Made by a program: the position numbers and the translations under genes. Below the pieces are notes generated by a model. The model ran no database searches. It saw only the letters and a program-made list of their open reading frames with translations, and was not told the DNA's origin. From the NCBI RefSeq assembly GCF_036763085.1, contig NZ_JBAIYU010000006.1, positions 1-64,000 on the forward strand: a stretch of DNA of 64,000 nucleotides, given 5' to 3'. Source of the DNA: JBAIYU01 sp036763085 (GTDB taxonomy: Bacteria > Bacillota > Negativicutes > DSM-1736 > Dendrosporobacteraceae). Below are positions 1 to 7,810 of this stretch, in pieces; within the stretch, counting starts at the first letter, position 1, and each line of letters starts with the position of its first letter.

Positions 1-120
1 CCCCTTTAGGGGCTGACTGAAAAGGTTATGCGGTTGGTAGACTTTTTCAGAGAGTCTTGAGACTCAGCTAGTGTCATGCCCTTATAGGGCGTAATCAAGC
101 CACCCGTTTTACGGGTGGGT
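1..120 (+). mobile_element. possible right end of an IS200/IS605-type element (or structured RNA)
   Basis: Four or five hairpins follow one another with almost no spacing: CCCC/GGGG at 1-12, CTGAAAA/TTTTCAG at 17-50, GAGTC/GACTC at 52-65, GCCCT/AGGGC at 78-90 and CCACCCG/CGGGTGG at 100-118. No reading frame covers them. Subterminal hairpins of this kind mark the right ends of IS200/IS605 elements carrying tnpB, where they also form the guide (omega/re) RNA. The transposase gene would lie to the left, outside the window, so the call rests only on RNA-like structure. An unrelated structured RNA is equally possible. Confidence 0.3.
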
Positions 121-128
121 ACTGACTA

Positions 129-428
129 TTATTTCTTCTTATATACATCCCATGCTTCTAAAATTTTCTTGCGAGAAAAATCTAAACGGTTAGCTATTAT
201 TTTTGCTCCGGCCTTATCATTTTCAACAGATAAATCGTAGAGGGAATTCGTGAGAGACGCAATTACCACAGTTAACAACTCTTGCAAAGCTTGTTCCGTA
301 ACTGTCTTTACCGGCTGCGGTTCTTGAGGAGCTGGAGTCAAAAGTGATTTTATTGACTCGATTGCCGCAGGTACTTTATCTTCTGGTAGATTCTTAAGTA
401 ATTCTAGAAGTTCGGCTTTATTCTTCAT
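129..428 (-). CDS. small hypothetical protein, 99 aa
   Basis: I do not recognise this family. The protein is charged and mostly helical in character: a Lys/Glu/Leu-rich N-terminus (about 1-30), a Pro/Gln-rich stretch around 32-41 and a helical C-terminal part with a Lys-rich end. No signal peptide, membrane segment or metal-binding motif is visible. The ATG start is supported by GGAGATA six bases upstream. Its stop lies only nine bases from the hairpin array at the left edge, so if that array is a mobile-element end, the element sits directly behind this gene. No function can be proposed. Confidence 0.6.
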   Translation of the reverse strand: MKNKAELLELLKNLPEDKVPAAIESIKSLLTPAPQEPQPVKTVTEQALQELLTVVIASLTNSLYDLSVENDKAGAKIIANRLDFSRKKILEAWDVYKKK

Positions 429-583
429 ATTATCTCCTTAAAAAGTCGCTTATTTTAAATATAAGGTAAAAGACTGCTTAGTGCAACTATATTGAGCATT
501 TATCAGAATTAGCATAATTATAGACAAAAATTACCGATAGCTCTAAACAGCTGCAAGTGTTAAAGTAATATTGAGGTGGGAAC

Positions 584-661
584 ATGAGTCATACATATTA
601 TATTTTAGCATTGGCAGTTGTAATAGTTAAGACATCAAGTAAGTATGTTGTTTATTTTTAA
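584..661 (+). CDS. candidate 25-residue hydrophobic small protein
   Basis: A 26-codon frame starts with ATG seven bases after a good ribosome binding site (GAGGTGGG, 573-580) and ends with TAA exactly at the base of an intrinsic terminator (661-685). Residues 5-15 are hydrophobic (YYILALAVVIV), followed by a short polar KTSSK stretch and a hydrophobic tail, which would suit a tiny membrane peptide. The RBS-ORF-terminator arrangement argues for a real, separately transcribed gene. Homology is unknown and the length gives little statistical support. Confidence 0.4.
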   Translation: MSHTYYILALAVVIVKTSSKYVVYF

Positions 662-685
662 ACGTCCATTAGGGCGTTTTTTTTT
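660..685 (+). terminator. intrinsic terminator of the small ORF
   Basis: AACGTCC (661-667) pairs with GGGCGTT (672-678) across an ATTA loop, with one G-U pair, followed by a run of nine T. It lies between the 25-codon ORF and the convergent LysR gene. Confidence 0.7.
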
Positions 686-1577
686 AACTGTTTTTTTGGA
701 TACTTTCGTAAGCTAACTGTAAAAAAGCAGATATTGCTGGGGATAACCATTTATCTTTATGATAAGCAACTTGATTTAATACAGCAAAGTCTGGTCCGTT
801 CCAATTTAGATCAGCCAAGTCTCCGCTCGTAAGTTCTTCTGTCACGGCGGTTTTTGATAGCAGCGTTATGCCGAGGCCGTTAATTGCACACTGCTTTATT
901 GCGGCGATGCTTCCAAGTTCTAAAATATGTCCAGGTCGCACATGGGCATCTATGAGCATTTGATCTAAAATAGCCCGGTAACTGCAGCCTTGTTCAGATA
1001 AGATTAAGTATTGGTTATGCAGATCAGCCGGTTGTATTTTACCTTTACTAACCAAAGGGTGATCAGGGCTGCTAATAATAACCATAGGCTCAGTATATAG
1101 AACATTGCTAATTAATTCTGGGTAATTAAGTTTGCGATCAAGAAAAAAAGCAATATCTACTGTATTGTTGTTAAGCCAGCGGCGAAAGTCGCTGCAAGTC
1201 CCTGTCTTAAGCACGATCTCTACCTGGGGATATCGCATGCGATACTCGCGGAGCATTTTAGGTAGTCTGATGGCACAAAGTGAGTCTGGGGCACCGATTA
1301 TTAACGTTCCTTTTGGTACTAATGAGTCTGAAACAGCATCCTTAGCTTCTTGAGCCAGATGAATAATTTTTTTTGCATAGGTTAAAAACTCGGCACCTTG
1401 TTTAGTTAGTATTACTCTTCGGCCAAGGCGTTCAAACAACTTAGTGCCAAGTTCTGTTTCAAGCATCTTAATTTGAGTGGTTATGCTTGATTGTGCATAT
1501 CCTAGTAAGTCCGCCGCCTGCGTAAAACTCCCAGTTTTAACAATAGTACAAAAAGTTTCTAATTGCCTAAATTCCAT
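684..1577 (-). CDS. LysR-family transcriptional regulator
   Basis: This is a full-length LysR regulator (297 aa). The N-terminal winged helix-turn-helix (about 1-60) has the typical MEFRQLETFCTIVKTGSFTQAA start and an LGYAQSSITTQIKMLE recognition helix. Residues 90-295 are a periplasmic-binding-protein-like effector domain (GTLIIGAPDSLCAIRLP onward). The gene is divergent from the YjeH-like amino-acid exporter at 1697, with 119 bp between the two starts. That is the classical LysR arrangement, so it probably controls that exporter and itself. The co-inducer is unknown; an amino acid is a reasonable guess from the target. Confidence 0.93.
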   Translation of the reverse strand: MEFRQLETFCTIVKTGSFTQAADLLGYAQSSITTQIKMLETELGTKLFERLGRRVILTKQGAEFLTYAKKIIHLAQEAKDAVSDSLVPKGTLIIGAPDSLCAIRLPKMLREYRMRYPQVEIVLKTGTCSDFRRWLNNNTVDIAFFLDRKLNYPELISNVLYTEPMVIISSPDHPLVSKGKIQPADLHNQYLILSEQGCSYRAILDQMLIDAHVRPGHILELGSIAAIKQCAINGLGITLLSKTAVTEELTSGDLADLNWNGPDFAVLNQVAYHKDKWLSPAISAFLQLAYESIQKNS

Positions 1578-1592
1578 ACCTTCTCCAATTGT

Positions 1593-1608
1593 TCGATATT
1601 TTTGATCG
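1593..1608. promoter_or_regulatory. candidate LysR binding site (T-N11-A)
   Basis: In the 119-bp divergent intergenic region, CGAT (1594-1597) and ATCG (1605-1608) form an interrupted inverted repeat, and T1593 and A1605 give the T-N11-A spacing usual for LysR sites. It lies just upstream of the LysR start. The site is short, so chance occurrence is possible. Confidence 0.3.
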
Positions 1609-1696
1609 TTCCAATCTAAAGATTCAATTTAAATAATTATATTTTACATGTTATTATAGTTTCTAAATATAGTCTAGGCTTTTATAGGAGGAGTAT

Positions 1697-2968
1697 ATGG
1701 AAAATGAAACTTTGAGTTTAAAAAAGGTAATTAGCTGGCAGCAGGGTGCTGCTATGACAATAGGTGCAGTTCTTGGTTCAGGCATTCTGATATTGCCGGT
1801 AGCTGCAGCGGAAATTTCTGGTCCGGCTTCTTTGATAAGTTGGGCCCTCATGGGGCTCTTGGCTATACCTTTAACGACAGTTTTGGGAATTTTAGGTTCA
1901 AGATACCCTGATGCAGGTGGGATAGCGGCATATACGAGGCGTGCATTCGGGGAAACAGTTGGAGCTGCTACTGCTACGCTCTTTTTAGGGACTGTTCCTA
2001 TCGGGGGGCCAGTAGCGGCGCTAATAGGAGCAAATTATCTGGGGAGCTTATTTGCATTATCTGACCAAGCGATCTATGTTATCGCTGCTTGCATGTTAGT
2101 TTTAGCTATATTTTTTAATTATTGGGGTATACAGCTATCAGGGAAAGTTCAAGTTGGAGTTATTATTTTGATAGCGGTAATATTATTAGTCGTTGTTATT
2201 GCAGCGTTGCCGCAAGTGGAAATGACTAATTATATACCCTTTGCCCCTAATGGATGGTTGGCAGTTGGTAGTGCAATGACAATGCTCTTTTGGGCATTTG
2301 TAGGCTGGGAAATGATTGTACATTTGTCAGAGGAATTTAAGAATCCAGCTAAGGATATACCGCGTAGTTTAGCGGCTGCTCTTGGTGTTGTGAATTTATT
2401 GTATTTTGGAGTTGCCTTCGTAACAATTGGAACGGGTGCATATTTAGGAGCAAATAATGGTGCGGCATTGGCAACTATGATTGGAAATGGCTGGGGGAAG
2501 TGGGCAGGAGTTATTACCGGTATTATAGGCTTTTTAGTGTGTTATGGCACAATACATACATATGTCGCAGGTTTTTCCAGACTGATTTATTCACAAGCTA
2601 GAAGTGGTGTCTTTCCGGAATATTTTTCACACCTTAATGCAACGTATAAAACTCCAGATCGGGTACTACTTGCTCTTGGGCTGGTTTTCTTTATTGTTAT
2701 TGCATTTAGTTATTCAAATAGTTATAATATCGCCTTTCTTATGCAGCTGCCAAGTTCTATATTTATTGCGCTATATATATTGGCAATGGCAGCAGCTGTA
2801 AAGCTCTTTTTTGATAATAAATTATTAAGATACTGTGCCTTAGTATCATTAATTACCTGCACTATAATTTATGCTTTTACAAGCTGGGTAGGTTTGTATC
2901 CTATTATTTTAGGCGGAGTCGGTTTGTGCTTAAAGTATTTTAAGAAGCAAACCATTAGTAAAAAATAA
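1697..2968 (+). CDS. APC-superfamily amino-acid transporter, YjeH-like exporter
   Basis: A 423-residue integral membrane protein of the amino acid-polyamine-organocation superfamily with about twelve hydrophobic segments. The first helix carries the unwound GAVLGSGILILP motif (about 23-34), and FWAFVGWEMIVHLSEEFKNP (about 195-214) closely resembles the same segment in Escherichia coli YjeH, an exporter of methionine and branched-chain amino acids. Export or exchange of such amino acids is therefore the likely role. The start is set by AGGAGG at 1686-1691. The gene is divergent from a LysR regulator that probably controls it. Substrate specificity is inferred from similarity only. Confidence 0.88.
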   Translation: MENETLSLKKVISWQQGAAMTIGAVLGSGILILPVAAAEISGPASLISWALMGLLAIPLTTVLGILGSRYPDAGGIAAYTRRAFGETVGAATATLFLGTVPIGGPVAALIGANYLGSLFALSDQAIYVIAACMLVLAIFFNYWGIQLSGKVQVGVIILIAVILLVVVIAALPQVEMTNYIPFAPNGWLAVGSAMTMLFWAFVGWEMIVHLSEEFKNPAKDIPRSLAAALGVVNLLYFGVAFVTIGTGAYLGANNGAALATMIGNGWGKWAGVITGIIGFLVCYGTIHTYVAGFSRLIYSQARSGVFPEYFSHLNATYKTPDRVLLALGLVFFIVIAFSYSNSYNIAFLMQLPSSIFIALYILAMAAAVKLFFDNKLLRYCALVSLITCTIIYAFTSWVGLYPIILGGVGLCLKYFKKQTISKK

Positions 2969-3056
2969 TATTTACAAAGTAACTGAATTTTTTGTAGGGT
3001 TTTGTTATAATCTGTAGAATAACTAGGTATAAAGTCCTGCTTGGGGGGAATGAATA

Positions 3057-4451
3057 ATGCCTAGTAGATATCATAATAAAATTAGTATATACCTATATAA
3101 ATTTATGTCTCCCAAAGAATTGGTGATTTGGGCAGGAGTGATATCAGTATGCGTTTATATAAGTTCACTGAACTATTTGCTATACCACACTTTGGCGGAA
3201 TTATTCACAATAATTATTAGTTGTTCAATAGCTTTAATTGTAATTAATACTAGAAAAATTTTAGATAATGGCTTTTTTCTATTCTTAGGTATATCTTTTG
3301 CTTTTTCTGGCATGTTTGATTTGTTGCATATTCTGGCTTACCAAGGGATGGGTGTTTTTCCTCAATACGGCACAAATCTTGCACCACAAATGTGGCTAAT
3401 AGCCAGATTTATTGATAGTATTGCCTTAATGGCCGCTGGTTTTTTCCTTAATCGCAAATTTAAGCCGCATCCGCTTATTATTGTATATAGTCTAATATCG
3501 CTATACCTTTTATGCATGGTTTTCTATTGGCGGACTTTTCCTACATGTTTTGTTGATAATGAGGGCTTGACTGCATTCAAAATAAATAGTGAATACTTAA
3601 TATCTACAATATTAGTGTTTGCCATTTTCGCCTTGGCCAAGAATAAGCACCACTTTCATGCTAAAGTATATAGGAAGCTTATCTTTGCTTATCTAACCAC
3701 AATAGCAACTGAGCTTTCGTTCACAAGCTATGTCAATATGTATGGACTTTCCAACATGATTGGTCATATATTTAAACTTATATCTTATTATTTTTTATAT
3801 ATGGCTATAGTAGAAACAAGCTTGCGAGAGCCTTACAACCTGCTATTTTATAAATTGACAACTGCCAATAAAAATCTTCAATTGAAAACGGAAGAACTAA
3901 ATTTGGCTAATAAACTTTTGCATGATGAAATAAGTGAGCGAACTGCTGTTGAACAGCGTCTGCAATATATAAGTTACCATGATGTACTTACTGGATTATA
4001 TAATCGCAGCTATTTTGAAAATTACATAAATAAAAAAAGAGATATTAAGGATATTGTGAGCCTTATAGCTATTGATATTGACGGTTTAAAAAAGGTTAAT
4101 GATAGTTATGGTCATCAAGCCGGTGACAAATTAATTAAAAGTGCGGCAGATTTGCTTGTACTAAGTTTTTTTAGTTCGCACGTTATTGCTCGGGTCGGCG
4201 GTGATGAATTCGTTGTAATTTTGCCGCAAGAAGATTTAAGGACTGCTAATGAACTAGTAATAAGATTAGAAAATAATATCAAAACCTTTAATAGCAAGCG
4301 GCCTGAATATCCAGTATCGTTATCAATCGGCTGTGCTTGCAGTACCGAGGGCCTAACCAATTTTGAGGAATTATATAAATTAGCCGATAACAGGATGTAT
4401 CAATGTAAGAAATTAAGAAAGTTAAACTTAAAAGCATTAGGTATGACTTAA
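3057..4451 (+). CDS. MASE3-GGDEF diguanylate cyclase
   Basis: Residues 20-260 form a polytopic MASE3-type membrane sensor (FAFSGMFDLLHIL and MWLIARFIDS are characteristic). A short coiled segment (about 265-305) follows, then a GGDEF domain (about 310-460) with the intact active-site signature RVGGDEF. It should make cyclic di-GMP from two GTP at the inner face of the membrane in response to an unknown signal. No RxxD inhibitory site precedes the GGDEF motif, so product feedback is probably absent. The ATG follows GGGGGGA at 3043-3049; a TATAAT lies at 3006. It stands alone with its own terminator. The HD-GYP protein at 38018 could degrade the same messenger. Confidence 0.93.
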   Translation: MPSRYHNKISIYLYKFMSPKELVIWAGVISVCVYISSLNYLLYHTLAELFTIIISCSIALIVINTRKILDNGFFLFLGISFAFSGMFDLLHILAYQGMGVFPQYGTNLAPQMWLIARFIDSIALMAAGFFLNRKFKPHPLIIVYSLISLYLLCMVFYWRTFPTCFVDNEGLTAFKINSEYLISTILVFAIFALAKNKHHFHAKVYRKLIFAYLTTIATELSFTSYVNMYGLSNMIGHIFKLISYYFLYMAIVETSLREPYNLLFYKLTTANKNLQLKTEELNLANKLLHDEISERTAVEQRLQYISYHDVLTGLYNRSYFENYINKKRDIKDIVSLIAIDIDGLKKVNDSYGHQAGDKLIKSAADLLVLSFFSSHVIARVGGDEFVVILPQEDLRTANELVIRLENNIKTFNSKRPEYPVSLSIGCACSTEGLTNFEELYKLADNRMYQCKKLRKLNLKALGMT

Positions 4452-4514
4452 AGCATTTGATAAGTGTGGTTACGATGCTGATAAAATATAAGAAAGATAA
4501 TACAATTAACACTC

Positions 4515-4550
4515 AAAAATGGGAATTTTAAAATTCCCATTTTTTATTTT
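4515..4550 (+). terminator. intrinsic terminator after the diguanylate cyclase gene
   Basis: A perfect 15-bp palindrome (4515-4529 with 4530-4544, AAAAATGGGAATTTT and its complement) runs into a T-rich tract. Confidence 0.8.
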
Positions 4551-4561
4551 TTCTAAAAGTA

Positions 4562-4590
4562 TTGCACAGAATGGACAAAACAGTTAAAAT
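4562..4590 (+). promoter_or_regulatory. promoter of the arginase gene
   Basis: TTGCAC (4562-4567), a 17-bp spacer and TAAAAT (4585-4590) form a sigma-A type promoter. Transcription would start near 4597, upstream of the ribosome binding site at 4615. Confidence 0.55.
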
Positions 4591-4634
4591 AGAAAATCGT
4601 TGATAAAATATTTTTAGGGGTGGTGAAAAGTGAT

Positions 4635-5579
4635 ATGAAAAAAACTATATCTATCATAGGCGCTCCGATGTGGTTGGGACAAACGCGCTATGGCACAAAT
4701 TTGGCGCCTGACGCACTTCGTACCGCGGGTCTGTTTGACCGATTGGAAGCGATAAATCAAGATGTTAATGATCTTGGAAATATTCCTATCACTACCACCG
4801 GTCACTTTAGAACCAATGAGTCTAATGTTAAAAATCTTAAAGCAATTGCTTCGGCTTGCGATAAGATTGCCCAAACTGTATCTAGCGTAATTGCTGAAGA
4901 TAGCTTCCCACTCGTTATCGGCGGTGATCATAGTATCGCCATCGGTACTATTGCAGGGGTTGCCCAGCATTATAATAATCTTGGAGTTATCTGGTATGAC
5001 GCTCATGCCGATATCAATACACCTGAAACTACTCCAAGCGGAAATATACATGGAATGCCATTAGCTGTCAGCATGGGAATCGGACATGAAACGCTTGTTA
5101 GTATTGGCGGAAATAATGTCAAAGTAAAGCCTGAGAATATCGTATTTATCGGGGTTCGTGATATTGATCCTGGTGAAGCAGATTTAATCGCTGACAAAAA
5201 AATTAAGGTATTTACTGCCGAGGATGTCGATCGTTTAGGTATGGCAGATGTAATCAGCCAGACGCTGAAACATTTAGAAAAGTGTGACGGCATTCATTTG
5301 AGTTTTGATATTGATGGTATTGATCCTTCGTCAATGCCGGGTGTCGGTACACCGGTAGCTGACGGTGTCAGCTACGAAGACAGCATGCTTGCAATCAAAC
5401 TGCTTGAGCAAAGCGGCTGTATTACTTCTGCAGAATTTGTTGAGCTTAATCCGCTCTTGGATAAAGAGGGAAAAACTACTCAAGCGTCTGTTAATTTAAT
5501 CGCAGCTTTTTTAGGCGAACATTCAAGTGTCGGACTTGGTGTGTTTGCTCGTCAGCCAGATGTTAGTATAAAAATCTAA
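4635..5579 (+). CDS. rocF: arginase
   Basis: This protein hydrolyses L-arginine to ornithine and urea using two Mn ions. The ureohydrolase metal-binding motifs are all present: GGDHS (about 96-100), DAHADINTPETTPSGNIHGMPLA region (about 122-144, with the arginase rather than agmatinase pattern after DAHAD) and SFDIDGIDPS (about 223-232). The length (314 aa) is normal. I place the start at ATG 4635, after AGGGGTGG, because MKKTISIIGAP aligns with the family N-terminus; GTG codons lie upstream at 4620 and 4623. It is a single-gene unit. Ornithine could feed polyamine synthesis (a speE gene lies at 30682). Confidence 0.92.
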   Translation: MKKTISIIGAPMWLGQTRYGTNLAPDALRTAGLFDRLEAINQDVNDLGNIPITTTGHFRTNESNVKNLKAIASACDKIAQTVSSVIAEDSFPLVIGGDHSIAIGTIAGVAQHYNNLGVIWYDAHADINTPETTPSGNIHGMPLAVSMGIGHETLVSIGGNNVKVKPENIVFIGVRDIDPGEADLIADKKIKVFTAEDVDRLGMADVISQTLKHLEKCDGIHLSFDIDGIDPSSMPGVGTPVADGVSYEDSMLAIKLLEQSGCITSAEFVELNPLLDKEGKTTQASVNLIAAFLGEHSSVGLGVFARQPDVSIKI

Positions 5580-5592
5580 TAAACCACAAGTA

Positions 5593-5618
5593 ATAGCGAG
5601 AACTAATGTTCTCGCTAT
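5593..5618 (+). terminator. hairpin after the arginase gene
   Basis: A perfect 11-bp stem (ATAGCGAGAAC with its complement) around a TAAT loop lies 13 bp past the stop. No T-run follows, so it may stabilise the 3' end rather than terminate strongly. Confidence 0.45.
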
Positions 5619-5750
5619 AGTTATAATAGTCCGTATAGTAAGAACATGAGTAATAAAAAAGCTGGAAATATTATATATATAAAGGATTTAGTAGACTAAT
5701 GTAAAAAATAGCCTATATAATATTAATTAAAATAGTGTAAGGGGATTTTG

Positions 5751-6524
5751 ATGAGCAAAGAACCTGAAATTATAAATTCTGTTGATCGAGCGCTCGATAT
5801 CTTGTTATTGCTGCAGCAGGAAGGCAAAGAAATGGGTGTTACTCAAATAAGCACTCATTTGGGAATGTATAAGAGTACTGTTTACAGAACAATCAATACC
5901 CTTGAGAACAAAGGTTTTATTCAGCAAAATCCGGATAATGGGAAGTACTGGCTAGGGATGAAATTATATTCTTTAGGGATGTTAATACGAGAAAAATCTC
6001 ATCTTACAAGTGTTACATACCCTTTTGCTAAAGCACTATCGGAAAAATACCGAGAAGTTGTTCATATATCAGTTTTGGATAAAAGTGCAGAAGGTTACCC
6101 TAAACATATAATTATCGATAAAGTAGAAAGTCAGCAAGTGCTAAGTTTAACTCCTCCAATTGGCTCAAGCGCCCCATGTCACAGCTCGGCAGTAGGTAAA
6201 TGTTTACTAGCTTTTAGTCCGGAACACTATATTGAAAAATTTTTGGGTAACGAACTGCCTGGGTATACAAATAAGACAGTAACAGACTGGGATAAATTAA
6301 TAATTGAGCTGGCGGAAATCCGCAAACAGGGCTACGCTGTCGATGATGAGGAATTAGAATTAGGTCTAACCTGTATTGCTGGTCCTATATTTGGCAGAGG
6401 CAGTGATGCCATTGCGGCACTTAGTTTATCTGGACCAACTTCAAGGGTAAAGTCGGATCGTTTTCAAGAGCTGGCAGCTGAAATTATTAAAACCACTAAG
6501 CTAATATCATCAAAATTACGTTAA
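5751..6524 (+). CDS. IclR-family transcriptional regulator
   Basis: Residues 8-70 are the IclR winged helix-turn-helix (INSVDRALDILLLLQ, then MYKSTVYRTINTLENKGFI). The rest is the IclR effector domain, with GSSAPCHSSAVGKCLLA (about 139-155) and CIAGPIF (about 210-216) as signature segments. ATG 5751 is the start because AAGGGGA lies at 5739-5745; a TTG directly upstream is also in frame. It is followed by its own terminator and by the buk-ptb-vor operon, whose leader contains a GGAACGACGTTCC palindrome suited to an IclR dimer. It probably controls that operon; the ligand is unknown, perhaps a branched-chain 2-oxoacid or acyl compound. Confidence 0.93.
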   Translation: MSKEPEIINSVDRALDILLLLQQEGKEMGVTQISTHLGMYKSTVYRTINTLENKGFIQQNPDNGKYWLGMKLYSLGMLIREKSHLTSVTYPFAKALSEKYREVVHISVLDKSAEGYPKHIIIDKVESQQVLSLTPPIGSSAPCHSSAVGKCLLAFSPEHYIEKFLGNELPGYTNKTVTDWDKLIIELAEIRKQGYAVDDEELELGLTCIAGPIFGRGSDAIAALSLSGPTSRVKSDRFQELAAEIIKTTKLISSKLR

Positions 6525-6531
6525 GATACAG

Positions 6532-6564
6532 GTCTAGGCGGCATACTTCCGCTTAGACTTTTTT
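6532..6564 (+). terminator. intrinsic terminator after the IclR gene
   Basis: GTCTAGGCGG (6532-6541) pairs with CCGCTTAGAC (6549-6558), followed by six T. Confidence 0.75.
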
Positions 6565-6670
6565 ATTTTGGTTAAAGTTATTTTGCAATAACATTAACTG
6601 TATACATGGATACCTGCGTAAGCAAAGAGGAATATATGGCTAGTTGGTGAATAGACTAAACTAGATAAAT

Positions 6671-6695
6671 GGAACGACGTTCCGGTGAGTGGAAC
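6671..6695. promoter_or_regulatory. candidate IclR operator upstream of buk
   Basis: GGAACG-A-CGTTCC (6671-6683) is a perfect palindrome and a further GGAAC half-site starts exactly 20 bp downstream (6691), on the same helix face. IclR-family proteins bind palindromes with GGAA/TTCC arms. The site lies 39 bp upstream of the buk start codon, next to the only IclR gene in the window. Confidence 0.5.
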
Positions 6696-6721
6696 AAATC
6701 GAGTGAAATACGGAGGCTTAT

Positions 6722-7792
6722 ATGGCAGATAAAGAGTTTATATTAGTAATAAATCCTGGTGCAACCTCGACTAAAATTGCCTTATTCGATGGGGCACAGC
6801 TTTTTAAAGAAACAATTGAGCATTCTGTAAGTGATTTGCAGGAGTTTAATCAGATATTTGACCAGTATCAATACAGGCTTCAATTAATTCTGGCAATTCT
6901 TAATGAGAAGAAGATACAACTGAACTGCCTAAAAGCCGTTGTAGGTCGTGGTGGTCTTCTAAAACCGCTTTCTGGTGGTACTTATATAGTTAATCAGTTA
7001 ATGGTAGACGATTTGGAAGCTGCTGAGCGGGGTGAACATGCTTCGAATTTGGGGGCAGTAATGGCTTTTAATATCGCCGAGCGGCTAAGTATACCTTCAT
7101 ATATCGTTGACCCCGTTTCAGTTGATGAAATGGATGCTGTAGCTCGAATCTCAGGACTGCCGGACTTACCGCGTATAAGCTTATCACATGCTCTTAATAT
7201 GAAGGCAGTGGCCCGTAAAGCAGCCTCAGAACTAAATAAGAAATACGAAGACGCAAACTTCATTGTTGCCCATCTAGGAACAGGAGTTTCTGTTACTCCA
7301 CATAAGCAAGGAAAAATGATTGACGTTAATAATGCAATGGAAGAAGGACCATTTTCCCCAGATCGCTGCGGTGGATTACCAGCAAGTCAGTTAGCAAAAC
7401 TTTGTTATTCAGGTAAATATACATATCAAGAACTGAAGAAGAAACTTAATGGATCTGGCGGCATTTTTGCCTATCTCGGTACTAAAGATATTCGCGAAGT
7501 TGAAGCAATGGCCCAGCAAGGAAATGACCAGGCAGAGCTGATACTCCAAGCACTAAGCTATCAGGTAGCCAAGGAAATAGGAGCTATGGCTGCTGTTCTA
7601 GCAGGCCAAGTTGACCGGATTATAATTACAGGCGGCATTGCCTACTCTGCAAGGATTGTAGCTGATATTAGAAGGCGTGTCGAGTTTATTGCTCCAGTAG
7701 TGGTTATTCCGGGCGAAGAAGAGCTGGAAGCGTTAGCCTTAGGGGCAGTTAGAGTAATTCGAGGCGAAGAAGTGCCAAGATTATATGTGTAA
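6722..7792 (+). CDS. buk: butyrate (branched-chain fatty acid) kinase
   Basis: An ASKHA-fold acyl kinase that transfers phosphate between acyl-phosphate and ADP to make ATP and a free short-chain acid. INPGATSTKIALFD (about 10-23) is the phosphate-binding loop, and AHLGTGVSV (about 183-191), GPFSPDRCGGLP (about 208-219) and the IITGGIAYS segment (about 303-311) are family hallmarks. Its length of 356 aa matches Buk. It is first in an operon with phosphotransbutyrylase and a ferredoxin-dependent 2-oxoacid oxidoreductase. The substrates are therefore more likely isobutyrate, isovalerate and 2-methylbutyrate than butyrate. Confidence 0.95.
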   Translation: MADKEFILVINPGATSTKIALFDGAQLFKETIEHSVSDLQEFNQIFDQYQYRLQLILAILNEKKIQLNCLKAVVGRGGLLKPLSGGTYIVNQLMVDDLEAAERGEHASNLGAVMAFNIAERLSIPSYIVDPVSVDEMDAVARISGLPDLPRISLSHALNMKAVARKAASELNKKYEDANFIVAHLGTGVSVTPHKQGKMIDVNNAMEEGPFSPDRCGGLPASQLAKLCYSGKYTYQELKKKLNGSGGIFAYLGTKDIREVEAMAQQGNDQAELILQALSYQVAKEIGAMAAVLAGQVDRIIITGGIAYSARIVADIRRRVEFIAPVVVIPGEEELEALALGAVRVIRGEEVPRLYV

Positions 7793-7810
7793 ATAAATGA
7801 GGTGGCTAGG

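Noticed and set aside
4620..4634. GTG at 4620 as the arginase start
   Set aside because: It overlaps the ribosome binding site, and the family N-terminus aligns with ATG 4635.
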